A DNA stretch of 64,000 nucleotides, from NCBI GenBank assembly GCA_946625675.1, contig CAMOTI010000165.1, forward strand, positions 1 to 64,000, read 5' to 3'. Positions 19,501 to 28,633 of the stretch are shown here, piece after piece (positions within the stretch are counted from its first letter, which is position 1; each line of letters begins with the position of its first letter). The position numbers were made by a program, and so were the translations under genes. This DNA comes from an uncultured Prevotellaceae bacterium (GTDB taxonomy: Bacteria > Bacteroidota > Bacteroidia > Bacteroidales > Bacteroidaceae). The notes beneath the pieces are model-generated. The model saw only the letters and a program-made list of their open reading frames with translations. It had not been told where the DNA came from and did no database searches.

Positions 19501-19882
19501 TGACAGTCGTGAGTGTCCATGTAACAGTCTCCGTTTTGTAAGGACGCTGCGACACGATTTTCTTATATGTGCCGGTGGCAGTCAGTGTCACAGACTGGCC
19601 TTCCTCCAGTGCCTGGCTCCAACGGACAGACTTGTCTGTGCCTATCGTGATCGAGACGACATTGTATCCCTCAAGCCCGTACACATAATTGTCACCACCG
19701 CTCACATGGTGGACCGCAAGCAGAACAGCACCGTTCTCGAGCGAGACGCCAGTCCATTTCCGCCTCGGCACGTTCCGCATCTCCCCGTCCTTCGGCATCA
19801 GGTCCACGCACACGTCCATCTCGCCGTCAACTCCAGTCGACGGACTCCTGTGTATACCCTTGTTCAGCGGAATCAATGCCAT
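16505..19882 (-). CDS. Large tail / stabilisation structural protein
   Basis: 1125 aa, beta-rich, between fibre and neck genes. Confidence 0.6.
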   Translation of the reverse strand: MALIPLNKGIHRSPSTGVDGEMDVCVDLMPKDGEMRNVPRRKWTGVSLENGAVLLAVHHVSGGDNYVYGLEGYNVVSITIGTDKSVRWSQALEEGQSVTLTATGTYKKIVSQRPYKTETVTWTLTTVIDHTSRQGMALNVPTGHTNVVYDEVWISGTVGVHAQMGSGDGRRKMPPRGNSRTVVRQLRYNGSDGNAHDIAWLSEGISGVEVMGNMLIVQSDRINYAVWKDGEYTWLGSEFPDVDIKFRLRGELYSRTNIGSVKITTNESSVTKDYEYHDLVAARDITFSDYTCIVPLSSALTVGESYKANVGYFAHTAINYYGATSQNGPWDSIGTAKYTKSEGFEIRFNPGKAYAYIKIEIQGSQYRNANGRFTLYKGIKVDGLMFMPEDGDFGETGYNMVMGVANDFIHTQMREGDRFIFPFLLRYALRLYDGSYVSLSCPCLMVPNDGIVPFVHDKYVPDSQRPVGQKECDLCCDAVVADIQYRVVSTGNIGVWKDFVTDIVVAVTPPCYTYDEGRKFDPADIALKISWSNLGLRGARHQSRTFGQMNYNGADFCGRWNLTSWISSRYGNGGGIDFLLPGFDDDHIRQELCERGDFHIIKSFKADELNVMEDFATLELDEGTLTGLESRPVINEGAGMRRSLYADVVRVLNQRVLLGNISEEADNGGMPSDMNGWCGAYTDGVADAVSVEYYAAVTDVSENGQEQTIVRLETGAGVFNTDLLWAYFPSQGAGKMRIYAKFTEGNEVTWKCAVLQLEKHKQLGGSYYFNNFESAVWEDLEEDPSFASDTCYEVEGPGRVLQSNAANPFVYPVSLENDVTKGEVLALAAPTTALSQGQFGQFPLYAFCTDGIWSLSYDGAGRLSAVQAVSRERTYDKNSVVETDRQILFATSQGLKVLVGGSIQTVAPQMDGVVMTSLHRNAGSNEYIENALSAFSDLLVDDPRTWVEILRDARYVYDYPNAAVHIYPSTNSIRPISYHYLLLLDGSEVVMVKDGEPTSWCRDMTTDLVTMRDGDLTKIYEFTDDRDFDSRHKGFLLTRPVAFGDPLGMKTVDDLRLIASFAYNGEYGRVAVLVSNDRLTWWRLTSLRHHSFKWFRLAVFTEMTDAGRLQGLDVELEQRRRNKIR

Positions 19883-19883
19883 A

Positions 19884-19925
19884 TATCTTTAAACTTTAAA
19901 CTTTCAACTTTAAACTTTCAACTAA
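19884..19925 (+). repeat. AAACTTT-type intergenic tandem tract
   Basis: tttaaactttaaactttcaactttaaactttcaacta. Confidence 0.8.
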
Positions 19926-20569
19926 ACTTCAAACCGCTCATGCGGGTGGTCCACCTGCAGATGCGGTGTGTGCGGGTCATGCCATTTCCTCGGGAGACTC
20001 ACGTCGTTCAGGTTGTCGTCTATCTCATCCTTCAGCTCCTTGCACTGCTCCTTGTACCCCCGTCCCAGGTCTGTGAAGGCGAACATGTCTGCCCACTGCC
20101 ACAGCGCATACCTCACGATGAACCGGTGGAAAAGCATAGCCATCGCCTTCTCGTCAACATTGCAGCCGAACGAGAAGTCATACTGAGTCACCTTCTGGTT
20201 CAGCGCGTCGTCATAGACCTCATCATTATCACCGCCAGAAGGCTCCTCGTCGCCGGGGCGCACCACCACGATGTCCCCGTCGTCCACCAGCTCCGGAGCA
20301 TCCCCCCGGTTCGAGTCATACTCGCCCCAGCCTGTCCACCACCCTTTCGACGTGTCAGGATTCACCAGCTTGTTGCGCATCCATATATGCAAGTCGCTCA
20401 CGCCGCTCTCAATCCAGCGGATCAGCAAGTCACGGTCTGTCGCCGTCAGCGTGTTCAGCTGCACCCGGTCAAGCAGCTCCGGATTGTCAGCCGGAACTCT
20501 CGCCTCGCCTATGCGCTGAGTCTGTTGCTCGATGTCGTAGAACAGTTCCTTTCGTAGCAGTCGTATCAT
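19922..20569 (-). CDS. Neck/tail connector-like protein, paralogue family member
   Basis: Shared C-terminal YALWQW pattern; structural location. Confidence 0.5.
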   Translation of the reverse strand: MIRLLRKELFYDIEQQTQRIGEARVPADNPELLDRVQLNTLTATDRDLLIRWIESGVSDLHIWMRNKLVNPDTSKGWWTGWGEYDSNRGDAPELVDDGDIVVVRPGDEEPSGGDNDEVYDDALNQKVTQYDFSFGCNVDEKAMAMLFHRFIVRYALWQWADMFAFTDLGRGYKEQCKELKDEIDDNLNDVSLPRKWHDPHTPHLQVDHPHERFEV

Positions 20570-20579
20570 CGTCTATTGA

Positions 20580-21248
20580 TTAGGAAAAACCAAACATATT
20601 ATACACAGTACTCTCCGGCTTGATTGAGCCGGCGACCTGTCCCGAATAACTTGCCGGCATGACACCCGCATCCGGGATGATCTGCTCTGTGGCTCCGACG
20701 CTCTCAGTCCCCTTCTTCCCGCCGTCACCCAGCAGGCCCTTGCCAGTCTGCATATGGCTCTGCAAGTCGGCCGCCGCAAGACCCATGCCTGCGTTCATCG
20801 CCTGGTTGGCAGCAGCCGTGTTCTCTGCCGCCTGCTGTCCGTGCATGCCCGCCAGCGCGTTCTGCGCGGCCTGGACCTGGCCGCCGTAATACTGTCTCGC
20901 GCTCTGACGCTGGGCCTCACCCTGCTGGGCAAGCGAGCTCGCCAGCTGAGCCTGGGCCTGGGCATTCGCGGCGATGGCGCTCTCAGTGCTCCTCCCGCCT
21001 GTGACAGCGTCTGCGCCGCGCGCCTCCTGCATCGACTGCTCCTGCAGTTTCTGAGTCTGTCTCACCGCATCCTGAGCAGCCGCACTCTGGCTGAAGTCCT
21101 GGTTGGCGTAGCGGATAGCGTTCGCACGAGCCTCAGCCAGCTGGTTCTTGTATATCGCACGCTGGCGGCGTTTCTCCTTCCTTGCGTTATGGCCGCCGAT
21201 CAGGCTGCCCGCAATTCCGCCGACAGCACCTACTATAGCACCTATCAT
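20580..21248 (-). CDS. Internal virion / ejection protein candidate
   Basis: Gly-rich hydrophobic N-terminus (MIGAIVGAVGGIAGSLIGG) plus Ala/Gln-rich helical body. Confidence 0.55.
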   Translation of the reverse strand: MIGAIVGAVGGIAGSLIGGHNARKEKRRQRAIYKNQLAEARANAIRYANQDFSQSAAAQDAVRQTQKLQEQSMQEARGADAVTGGRSTESAIAANAQAQAQLASSLAQQGEAQRQSARQYYGGQVQAAQNALAGMHGQQAAENTAAANQAMNAGMGLAAADLQSHMQTGKGLLGDGGKKGTESVGATEQIIPDAGVMPASYSGQVAGSIKPESTVYNMFGFS

Positions 21249-21257
21249 GATCCTTGA

Positions 21258-21290
21258 TCTTTAAACTTTAAACATTCAACTTTCAACTAT
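21258..21290 (+). repeat. AAACTTT-type intergenic tandem tract
   Basis: ctttaaactttaaacattcaactttcaacta. Confidence 0.75.
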
Positions 21291-21861
21291 TCAGCACCGG
21301 AGGCTCCTTCCTGTAGGCGATGCGCTTGATACGCTGCTCCTCCAGTATCATACGCTGCACGTAGTTCTGCTCCATCACAGGCAAAGCCATCTTCGACCAC
21401 TCCTGGAGCACATACAGCACCACGTACTTATGCAATTCGCTGGCCAGCAGCTTGGCGTTCACGTTGCGGCGGCCGTCAAACTGAAGGTCTATAGTCCAGC
21501 CCTCAGTTGATATTTCCAGCTCATCATCAGCAGTGATGCCGTCATTCTTACTGCCCATTCCGTCGTAATCATCCTTGCTCTGGGCATCCGGCTCACGATC
21601 GCCGTCGATATAATCCACGTCACTTGTATCGACTGCCCCATGCTCATAGCTGATGAAAAAACGGTGAAGCATGTCCTGAAGACCCATAAGCGCCTGCTCG
21701 ATCTTACGCTTGCAGTAATGCTCGTCAAACGTGTCGATACCCGTCTGAGCCTCGTTCAGAACCTCGGCCAAGGCATCCTCCGTGATGTGGCACTTGGCAG
21801 CCTTCCATGTCTCCTGGTCAATATCATATTTCAGATATTTCCAATAAAGTGTAATATTCAT
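21283..21861 (-). CDS. Neck/tail connector-like protein, paralogue family member
   Basis: YVLQEWSKMALPVMEQNY pattern. Confidence 0.5.
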   Translation of the reverse strand: MNITLYWKYLKYDIDQETWKAAKCHITEDALAEVLNEAQTGIDTFDEHYCKRKIEQALMGLQDMLHRFFISYEHGAVDTSDVDYIDGDREPDAQSKDDYDGMGSKNDGITADDELEISTEGWTIDLQFDGRRNVNAKLLASELHKYVVLYVLQEWSKMALPVMEQNYVQRMILEEQRIKRIAYRKEPPVLNS

Positions 21862-21908
21862 ACCATATATCTTATTATGTTAAACTTCAATAGAGCACCG
21901 GACTACCC

Positions 21909-21943
21909 TCATTAAACTTTAAACTTTAAACTTTCAACTAATC
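21909..21943 (+). repeat. AAACTTT-type intergenic tandem tract
   Basis: cattaaactttaaactttaaactttcaacta. Confidence 0.8.
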
Positions 21944-22405
21944 ATAGTCCGTCAATTCCGGCCGTCCCTTCTCGCAAACAATCCCCACAGCCTGTTTCAG
22001 CTTCACCGGCCACAGCTCCAGATACGATGCCGCACGCCCGGGAAGCCGAACGTCAAGCCACCGCCACAAGGCATATATAGCAACTGCCTCGCCCACCATG
22101 TCCACCGCGCTCTGCTCCTGACGCTTGCCGTAGCTCTCCTTCAACGTCCACTCGCAGTAACCGTCCGTGTAAGTACCCTCCTCCAGCAGCATGCTCCCGA
22201 GAGCCTCCTCCACCAACCTCAGACCTTCCTCTATGCACACCAGAACGAATGGCTCGTCGCCCTTCGTCACCCGCACGTCCTTGTAAAGAGAGTCACCGCC
22301 CTGGCTCACAGCCATCACACCCTCATGGGCACTCACCATGCGCACCCGCTCCAGCGGAAAAACACGCTGGCCATCAACGTCTGTTATGTCGTAATAGATT
22401 TTCAT
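21938..22405 (-). CDS. Neck/tail connector-like protein, paralogue family member
   Basis: IYALWRWLDVRLPGRAASYLE pattern. Confidence 0.5.
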   Translation of the reverse strand: MKIYYDITDVDGQRVFPLERVRMVSAHEGVMAVSQGGDSLYKDVRVTKGDEPFVLVCIEEGLRLVEEALGSMLLEEGTYTDGYCEWTLKESYGKRQEQSAVDMVGEAVAIYALWRWLDVRLPGRAASYLELWPVKLKQAVGIVCEKGRPELTDYD

Positions 22406-22410
22406 GCGGG

Positions 22411-22418
22411 CAAAGATA
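22411..22418 (-). promoter_or_regulatory. -7 box TATCTTTG next to ATG of 21938..22405 (possible leaderless transcript)
   Basis: CAAAGATA on + strand, 5 nt upstream of start codon. Confidence 0.5.
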
Positions 22419-22505
22419 ATTAGAAAACATGCTCCTTTTCTATAGTTTTGGCAACTCGCAAAGCGGTACGTGACAAAAGTGTAAACCTTGCGTCCGTATT
22501 TGCTT

Positions 22506-22513
22506 TATATTTG
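22506..22513 (+). promoter_or_regulatory. -7 box TATATTTG for the capsid operon
   Basis: TAnnTTTG match in divergent gap; -33 spacing not ideal. Confidence 0.45.
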
Positions 22514-22599
22514 CCCGCAAGAAATGTTACCGAGCCTGGAGACAGACGGAAATAACACCGTCTGAGCTCTCAGCTCTAAACTCTAAATCACCAAAAACA

Positions 22600-23484
22600 A
22601 TGGCAGAACCGAAGAACAAACTCAACCCATTCGAGGACGAGACAGGAGCCACAGCCCCGGCACCCGCCCCCGCGGAAGAAGATATCCAGTCCCCCGGCGC
22701 CTCTCAGTCCCCATCCACACCTCCACCAGCAGGAGGCGCACCGGAGGGACCGGACACTCCTCCTGAGGACAACGCACCGTCAAAGCGCGACCAGTTCCGC
22801 TCACGGATCGCGGAGGACTACCCCGACCTCGACATCGACGACGAGGACGCATACTACGACGCGGCAAACCAGCGCTACGACGAGCTGAAGTCTTTCCGAA
22901 CCAACACGCAGAACTTCCGCGACGCGCTTGACCTCGACGCGGAGCAGCGAGGCACGTTCAACGAGATGATACTCGCGGCATCCAAACAGAAAGATTTCGA
23001 CCCCGTCATCTGGCTCGTCGAGAACGGAGGACTCGACCTCGACGCACTGCGCGACGACCCCGACTACGCGCGCAAGCTCGGTGAGGCACGAAAGAAATAC
23101 CTCGACCAGGTGTCCGACGGAGACCGAATCACACGTGAGTTCGAGGAGAACGCACCTGCATCCATCCAGGCCATCAACCAGTACTGCGCCGACAACAACA
23201 TCGACGACCAGACCAAGACCGACGCCATCGGGCAGATGTACGACCTCATCGACAACCTCATGGTGGGTAAGATGCCGGTCGAGCTCTTCCAGCTCGTCGT
23301 CAACGGAGTCAACCACGACAACGACGTCGACTACTCGCGTGAGGCAGGAAAGGCTGAAGGCAAGCAGACCAAGGTCACCGACAAGGTGCGCAAGCTCAAG
23401 AAGTCAGACCGGGTGTCACCAACACAGCAGTCCGCGGCGACGACGCCAGCAGCAGCAGACGAGTCAAACATGTTCGGACTCTAA
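22600..23484 (+). CDS. Scaffolding-protein-like
   Basis: Pro-rich N-terminus, acidic helical body, immediately upstream of capsid gene. Confidence 0.65.
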   Translation: MAEPKNKLNPFEDETGATAPAPAPAEEDIQSPGASQSPSTPPPAGGAPEGPDTPPEDNAPSKRDQFRSRIAEDYPDLDIDDEDAYYDAANQRYDELKSFRTNTQNFRDALDLDAEQRGTFNEMILAASKQKDFDPVIWLVENGGLDLDALRDDPDYARKLGEARKKYLDQVSDGDRITREFEENAPASIQAINQYCADNNIDDQTKTDAIGQMYDLIDNLMVGKMPVELFQLVVNGVNHDNDVDYSREAGKAEGKQTKVTDKVRKLKKSDRVSPTQQSAATTPAAADESNMFGL

Positions 23485-23538
23485 GCAACACAGCAATACA
23501 CGAAACATAAACCTAAACCCTAAACTATTTTTTTCAAT

Positions 23539-25110
23539 ATGGCAGTACAAGTTGTAAACTACGGGACAGACACCACTGATCCCAACAAAGGCACCGCATT
23601 GGAAGGTGCAGTCAAGACCAACCCCGTCGACAAGGGTGGCATAGTGCAGCACGGTCAGCAGGCATCAGGAAGCGCGCTCGACGACGCTGGTCTGCTTGAC
23701 AAGTCAAGACAGATTTTCGACCAGGTCGTCGAGTACCACGCAGGACGATACCCCTTCTACACCGACATGCTTAAGTCGGCAAGACAGGTGCACATACCCG
23801 GAAAGAAGGAGGCAAGCTATCCCGAAGTCGGAGAAGTGCAGGACTTCGCCTACACCAAGACAGCCACCACACAGGGAGCCGGAGGAGCCGCTGTCGAGCT
23901 CAAGCTCTACGCCAACGACGCGCCAATCTTCCAGCCAAAGACTCTCGTCTTCGCCGAGCTCACGGGATACGACGAGAGCGGAGAGCCAGACGGGTCGCTG
24001 CTCGTGCTCTACGTGCAGAGCGTCAACCCGACCACAGGCATGCCGAAAGTCATCGCAATCAACGGACCGCTCGCCACACCAGGAGACCCATCGTCAGTCA
24101 GAGTGCCGGCTATACCGGCGGGAACCAAGCTCATGGCAGGAGCGCCAGCGCTCAACGAGGTCGAGATCGAGATGAGCCCAGACAACCTCATCCCTACACA
24201 GGCCACAGCCTACCTGCAGAAGAAAGGATACGCAATCGACATCACAGAGTTCTTCAAGCAGGCTGACAAGGACGCGTCATGGGGAGAGAAGGACATCCGA
24301 CGCTTCTCACTCGACAACTACAAGCGGAAGTACACCAAGACCACGCTCTTCTCAGCCCCACGTAAGTTCTACTCACCAGACTCCAAGGGCTTCCAGCGGC
24401 TCAACTACACGCAGAAAGGTGTCATCCAGCAGCTCAGGATGGCGTACCAGACATCTGGAACCATCACCTACGGAGACCTCATCGCAATAGCCAAGATGCT
24501 ATTCTCAAGATGGACCAACGCAACAACCATCACACTCTACTGCGAGGCCGACTTCATCGAGCAGCTGCTCAACATCGACTTCGGAAAGAAGACTCCCATC
24601 GTCCATGCCAACGATGAAGTGCTCAAGGCGAAAGTCGCTAAGTTCGAGTGCACATTCGGAACGCTCCGATTCGTCTATGAGCAGTCACTCACCGACCTCG
24701 AGCTCACAGGAGCTGCCATCGCTCTCCCTGTCGAGGACTGCATTCACCTCTACCGGCAGAACGGCATCACCTACAAAGTCGACCGCCGCAAGGGTGAAGG
24801 CGGTGTGGCTGAGGAAAGCCAGGCTGACTACTTCATCCAGGAAGACACCATCATCGTGCCGTCCATGTGCTCAATGCTCATCGGACCTGAGGCCGTGTTC
24901 GACAGAGGATACGCCCCAATCGAGCAGCTCATCGTCTCAGTCACCAAGCTGCCGCAGGGAGCCGCCACTGGCGACGTCGTCTACCTCACCGCACCAGACA
25001 CCTGGAGCTACACATCAGGAGACGACACACTCTCCGTCAACTACGCAGTCGGAGCATACGAGTTCAACGGAACAACATGGGACCCCTACACAAGGCACAT
25101 CAGCGCGTAG
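23539..25110 (+). CDS. Major capsid protein
   Basis: 523 aa, position between scaffold and portal, followed by strong terminator. Confidence 0.75.
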   Translation: MAVQVVNYGTDTTDPNKGTALEGAVKTNPVDKGGIVQHGQQASGSALDDAGLLDKSRQIFDQVVEYHAGRYPFYTDMLKSARQVHIPGKKEASYPEVGEVQDFAYTKTATTQGAGGAAVELKLYANDAPIFQPKTLVFAELTGYDESGEPDGSLLVLYVQSVNPTTGMPKVIAINGPLATPGDPSSVRVPAIPAGTKLMAGAPALNEVEIEMSPDNLIPTQATAYLQKKGYAIDITEFFKQADKDASWGEKDIRRFSLDNYKRKYTKTTLFSAPRKFYSPDSKGFQRLNYTQKGVIQQLRMAYQTSGTITYGDLIAIAKMLFSRWTNATTITLYCEADFIEQLLNIDFGKKTPIVHANDEVLKAKVAKFECTFGTLRFVYEQSLTDLELTGAAIALPVEDCIHLYRQNGITYKVDRRKGEGGVAEESQADYFIQEDTIIVPSMCSMLIGPEAVFDRGYAPIEQLIVSVTKLPQGAATGDVVYLTAPDTWSYTSGDDTLSVNYAVGAYEFNGTTWDPYTRHISA

Positions 25111-25156
25111 CAATCTCCAACCAGCTTCACATATTTAGTTAGTACACACAAACCCG

Positions 25157-25190
25157 GCGGGGGCAGGACACACCCTGTCCCCGCTTTTTT
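25157..25190 (+). terminator. Intrinsic terminator after capsid gene
   Basis: GCGGGGGCAGG / CCTGTCCCCGC stem (11 bp, one wobble) then TTTTTT. Confidence 0.9.
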
Positions 25191-25209
25191 AAAAAAAACA
25201 AACAGCAAC

Positions 25210-25728
25210 ATGAGCAAAGCAAAGCTATATGAACTCAGGCGAATGACAACCGCCAAGTTCGAGACAGTATACCGCGGAGTAAGAGTCACTCTCAACTTCA
25301 AGGCGGGATTCGGAATCAACGGAGCCAAGGTCGGACAGCTCATCACGTCCAACGAGTTTGTGCAGGACGCCGTCGAGAACGACCCACGGTTCGGAACAGT
25401 ATTCCATCTCAAGAGAGAGTACCAGGACGACCAGGAGCAGTCCGTCGACAACTACGAGCTCCGGCAAGTCGCAGAGAAGCCAAGACAGAAGACCAACGCA
25501 CAAGTCTTCGCAGAGAACCAGGCAAAGATTGCCAAGAAGAAGCAGGAGCAGAAGAAGTCCGAAGTCAAGAAGAAACCCGAGGCAGAGCCCGTCGACAACG
25601 TCAAGTCAATCAACGACGCCGTCAGCTTCTTCGCCGACAGGGGAGACCTCCTCAAGGACCCGGCAGACATACCCGCACTCTGTGCCAAGCACGCCGTCAC
25701 ATTCCCCAACCTCAAGACTGACAACTGA
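25210..25728 (+). CDS. Hypothetical structural-module protein
   Basis: 172 aa, Lys/Glu-rich middle, in structural operon. Confidence 0.55.
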   Translation: MSKAKLYELRRMTTAKFETVYRGVRVTLNFKAGFGINGAKVGQLITSNEFVQDAVENDPRFGTVFHLKREYQDDQEQSVDNYELRQVAEKPRQKTNAQVFAENQAKIAKKKQEQKKSEVKKKPEAEPVDNVKSINDAVSFFADRGDLLKDPADIPALCAKHAVTFPNLKTDN

Positions 25729-25744
25729 CAAGCGACCCCCGTCA

Positions 25745-25785
25745 GTAACCAACTGAAAACTGATAACTGATAACTGAAAACTGAT
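25745..25785 (+). repeat. Intergenic tract variant (AACTGATAACTGAAA)
   Basis: aaccaactgaaaactgataactgataactgaaaactgat. Confidence 0.7.
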
Positions 25786-25788
25786 CAC

Positions 25789-26292
25789 ATGCACCCAGCA
25801 CCACCATGGCGGCAGGTCACCGTCACACTCACACGAAACGAGATCACCTTCGCAGTCGACTTCGAGACAGCCAAGGTAGCGCAGATAGCTGCAGCCGCAG
25901 CCGACAAGGAAAAGCAGCGACGACTGTCAGACCTCACCACATCCGAAGAGACAAAGGACTGGCTCGACCAGCAGATCTTCGCAGCAGTGGCCAACCTCAA
26001 GTCGGCTGTCGGATCCATGGCAGTATACGGACACGACACCGCGGCATCCGACCGCACCGACTGGAAACGTACCGAGTGGCCAATCATCCTGCGAGTCTCA
26101 CGCCACTGGACTGGTACCACCGAGGAAGCCGTACGCCACGCGCTCGACTACACCGTGGCATACATTCTCTCCAGGTGGTACCGCATGGTCGACCCATCGC
26201 GGGCCGACAACTACCAGGCACAGGCGCTCCAGTCCAAGGCTCGATTCCGCGACGTCGCCACACGATCTTTCGTACCCACACAGTTCTGGTGA
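25789..26292 (+). CDS. Neck connector-like protein, paralogue family member
   Basis: AYILSRWYRMVDPSRADNYQAQA pattern. Confidence 0.5.
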   Translation: MHPAPPWRQVTVTLTRNEITFAVDFETAKVAQIAAAAADKEKQRRLSDLTTSEETKDWLDQQIFAAVANLKSAVGSMAVYGHDTAASDRTDWKRTEWPIILRVSRHWTGTTEEAVRHALDYTVAYILSRWYRMVDPSRADNYQAQALQSKARFRDVATRSFVPTQFW

Positions 26293-26340
26293 CCCCAGCA
26301 ATAAACCCAGCCACCTCTAAACTATAAACTCTATACCCTT

Positions 26341-27864
26341 ATGCCACTCCCAACCATAACCGTCTCACCGTTCATGTCGCCGGCAGACCCCGACGACAAC
26401 AAACCCGAACAGGTCCAGCAGCAACAGCAACATACACAGCAACAGACACAACCGTCTGCCGAAACACCGCCACCGGCACCACAGCCGGAGCCAGCCACAA
26501 CCATGCAGACACCACAACCGGCACCGCCGCTGACCAACGATGACCTGTACGACGAAAACGGAAAACCCGTCTTCGCCGACACGCCCTACATCGCAGACTA
26601 TGGCCAGCACATGCCAGACAACCCCAACTACAAGCCCAACGGAGACGGAGTGGCGCCAACATCGACTCTCAACCTCATCGGCCCCGACGGGAAATCCATA
26701 TTTACAACCGTAAAGTACGACCCCGGCAGTAAGGAGTACATACTCCCGAAAGGTTACAGAGTGGCCGAAGACCAGCAGAAGAAAGGACAAGCCGGATACG
26801 AAGGGAGACCAATAGAACTCGGTAAGAAAACATATCCGGAACTCTCTACTTTCCACACCTCAGAGACCCTCGACCCCGACTACAAGAACTACGACCCGGA
26901 AATGGCCGACAAGCTCAACGACTCAGCCAAGGCAAGAGAAGAGGCCGGGCAGAAGGCACAGGAAACCACCTCCCCAGGATCCACATTCTTCGGACGGGAC
27001 TGGCAGGTTCTGCGCGACAAGGCAACGTCCGACTCTCAGTTCGTAGCCGAGCTCCAGGCCGGGCTCCTCCCCAAGGAAGAACAGGAGAAGCGAGAGCGCG
27101 CCGCACGCCGCATCAACGGCATACAGCACCTCGGCAACATGCTCTCGGCTTTCTCCAACCTCTACTACACACGCGGCGGGGCGCCGTCACAGACACTCCC
27201 GACCGTCACCAACCCAGACCTCGACACATGGCGGGCCTCGCAGCGCAAGAACATCACGTCCTACCAGGACTGGGTCGACAAGAAGGACAAAGCCATCTGG
27301 GACCGCGAGTACAAGCTCATGACAGCCGCACACCGACAGCAGATGGACAAGGCTAACCTCGCCATCCGGCAGGCAAAGCAGAAAGCCGACGAGGAGACAG
27401 AGAAGTGGAAGGCCGAGAAAGCCAAGTACGGAGCCGAGTCAGAGCAGGCCAGGGCAGCCGGATTCAAGGCAGAGGCAGCCAAGAAAGAATGGGAAGCCAA
27501 GAAGGCCGAGCAGGAGGCACTCGACGCACACCAGAAGGCAGAGGACGCACACGCAGTAGCCACGTCCACCGCCAACAAGAACAACGCACAGGCCAAGGCA
27601 GCCGCAACCAAGGCGGCGGCAGACGCGCAGGAGGCAGCCGCAAGAGCCGAGAAGGCACTCGCAGAGGCAGCTGCAGCCAAACAGAAAGCGGCGAACGACA
27701 CACAGCGAACAAGAGACAACACACTCAACACCTACAACCTGATTCACAACAGGAACACCAGAAACGTCAACGACCCCGCCAGCGGCAAAAGCAGTAGCAA
27801 CGGAGGCAACGGCAGCAGCAAAGCACCCAAGAAAGCCGGATTCGGAAATATCTTTAAAAAATAA
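26341..27864 (+). CDS. Internal virion protein candidate (Pro/Gln-rich plus Ala-rich coiled coil)
   Basis: AKAAATKAAADAQEAAARAEKALAEAAAAKQKA coiled coil; upstream of portal. Confidence 0.55.
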   Translation: MPLPTITVSPFMSPADPDDNKPEQVQQQQQHTQQQTQPSAETPPPAPQPEPATTMQTPQPAPPLTNDDLYDENGKPVFADTPYIADYGQHMPDNPNYKPNGDGVAPTSTLNLIGPDGKSIFTTVKYDPGSKEYILPKGYRVAEDQQKKGQAGYEGRPIELGKKTYPELSTFHTSETLDPDYKNYDPEMADKLNDSAKAREEAGQKAQETTSPGSTFFGRDWQVLRDKATSDSQFVAELQAGLLPKEEQEKRERAARRINGIQHLGNMLSAFSNLYYTRGGAPSQTLPTVTNPDLDTWRASQRKNITSYQDWVDKKDKAIWDREYKLMTAAHRQQMDKANLAIRQAKQKADEETEKWKAEKAKYGAESEQARAAGFKAEAAKKEWEAKKAEQEALDAHQKAEDAHAVATSTANKNNAQAKAAATKAAADAQEAAARAEKALAEAAAAKQKAANDTQRTRDNTLNTYNLIHNRNTRNVNDPASGKSSSNGGNGSSKAPKKAGFGNIFKK

Positions 27865-27868
27865 ATGT

Positions 27869-28615
27869 ATGACATACTCCCTCTCCACCATATTCGACGA
27901 CGTGCGCACGGCCATCGACGAAATCGCGCTCAACGACGCGACCTTCATCTCCTCCCAGGATAACGGCGAGATGGAGACAATCATACGGCAGAAAGCCACA
28001 CAGGCAGCAGACCACGTGCACCTCAACGCCGACCTCTCCAGGTTCTACGGCGACGAGTTCGTCATGCTCTCCTGCCCCGCCACACCCGCATCCGACTATG
28101 CCTACGTCGACTCCTCACTCGTCGGGCACATCATCCTCAACTCCAACTCCAACAACCAAGGAGTGCCACACCGCAACCTCCTGCGCCTCGTACACGCCAT
28201 GGTATACACCCCCCAGGGAACCGAGCGGTGGTCATACCCCGTCAACGCAGTCATACAGGACCACGAGAACGAGTACGCAGAGCTACGCGACCCCTACTTC
28301 GGAGCATCGACCGAGCGCCCGGCCGTCGCACTCCACCGCTCATTTTCCGTGCCCCTCCTCTCCTACGACGAGCTCGAGCTGCATAAGTTCGGCACCGCAA
28401 CCGACACCGCCATCGTGCGAATCATCGAGCACGCACAGATCGCCACGGACAACAACGGCCAGAAGACCATAGCCGTCGACCAAAACCTCTACCACGCCTT
28501 CATTCTCCAGCTCGCAGCACTCCTGCAAACCACATACAACGAGACTGACCGGGCAAACGCCCTCTTCGCTCTCGCCACACGCGAGATGGGCATCGAGCCA
28601 CCGTCTCAACCCTAA
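27869..28615 (+). CDS. Head-tail adaptor-like protein
   Basis: 248 aa, adjacent to portal. Confidence 0.45.
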   Translation: MTYSLSTIFDDVRTAIDEIALNDATFISSQDNGEMETIIRQKATQAADHVHLNADLSRFYGDEFVMLSCPATPASDYAYVDSSLVGHIILNSNSNNQGVPHRNLLRLVHAMVYTPQGTERWSYPVNAVIQDHENEYAELRDPYFGASTERPAVALHRSFSVPLLSYDELELHKFGTATDTAIVRIIEHAQIATDNNGQKTIAVDQNLYHAFILQLAALLQTTYNETDRANALFALATREMGIEPPSQP

Positions 28616-28633
28616 ACTCTAAACTCTCAACCC

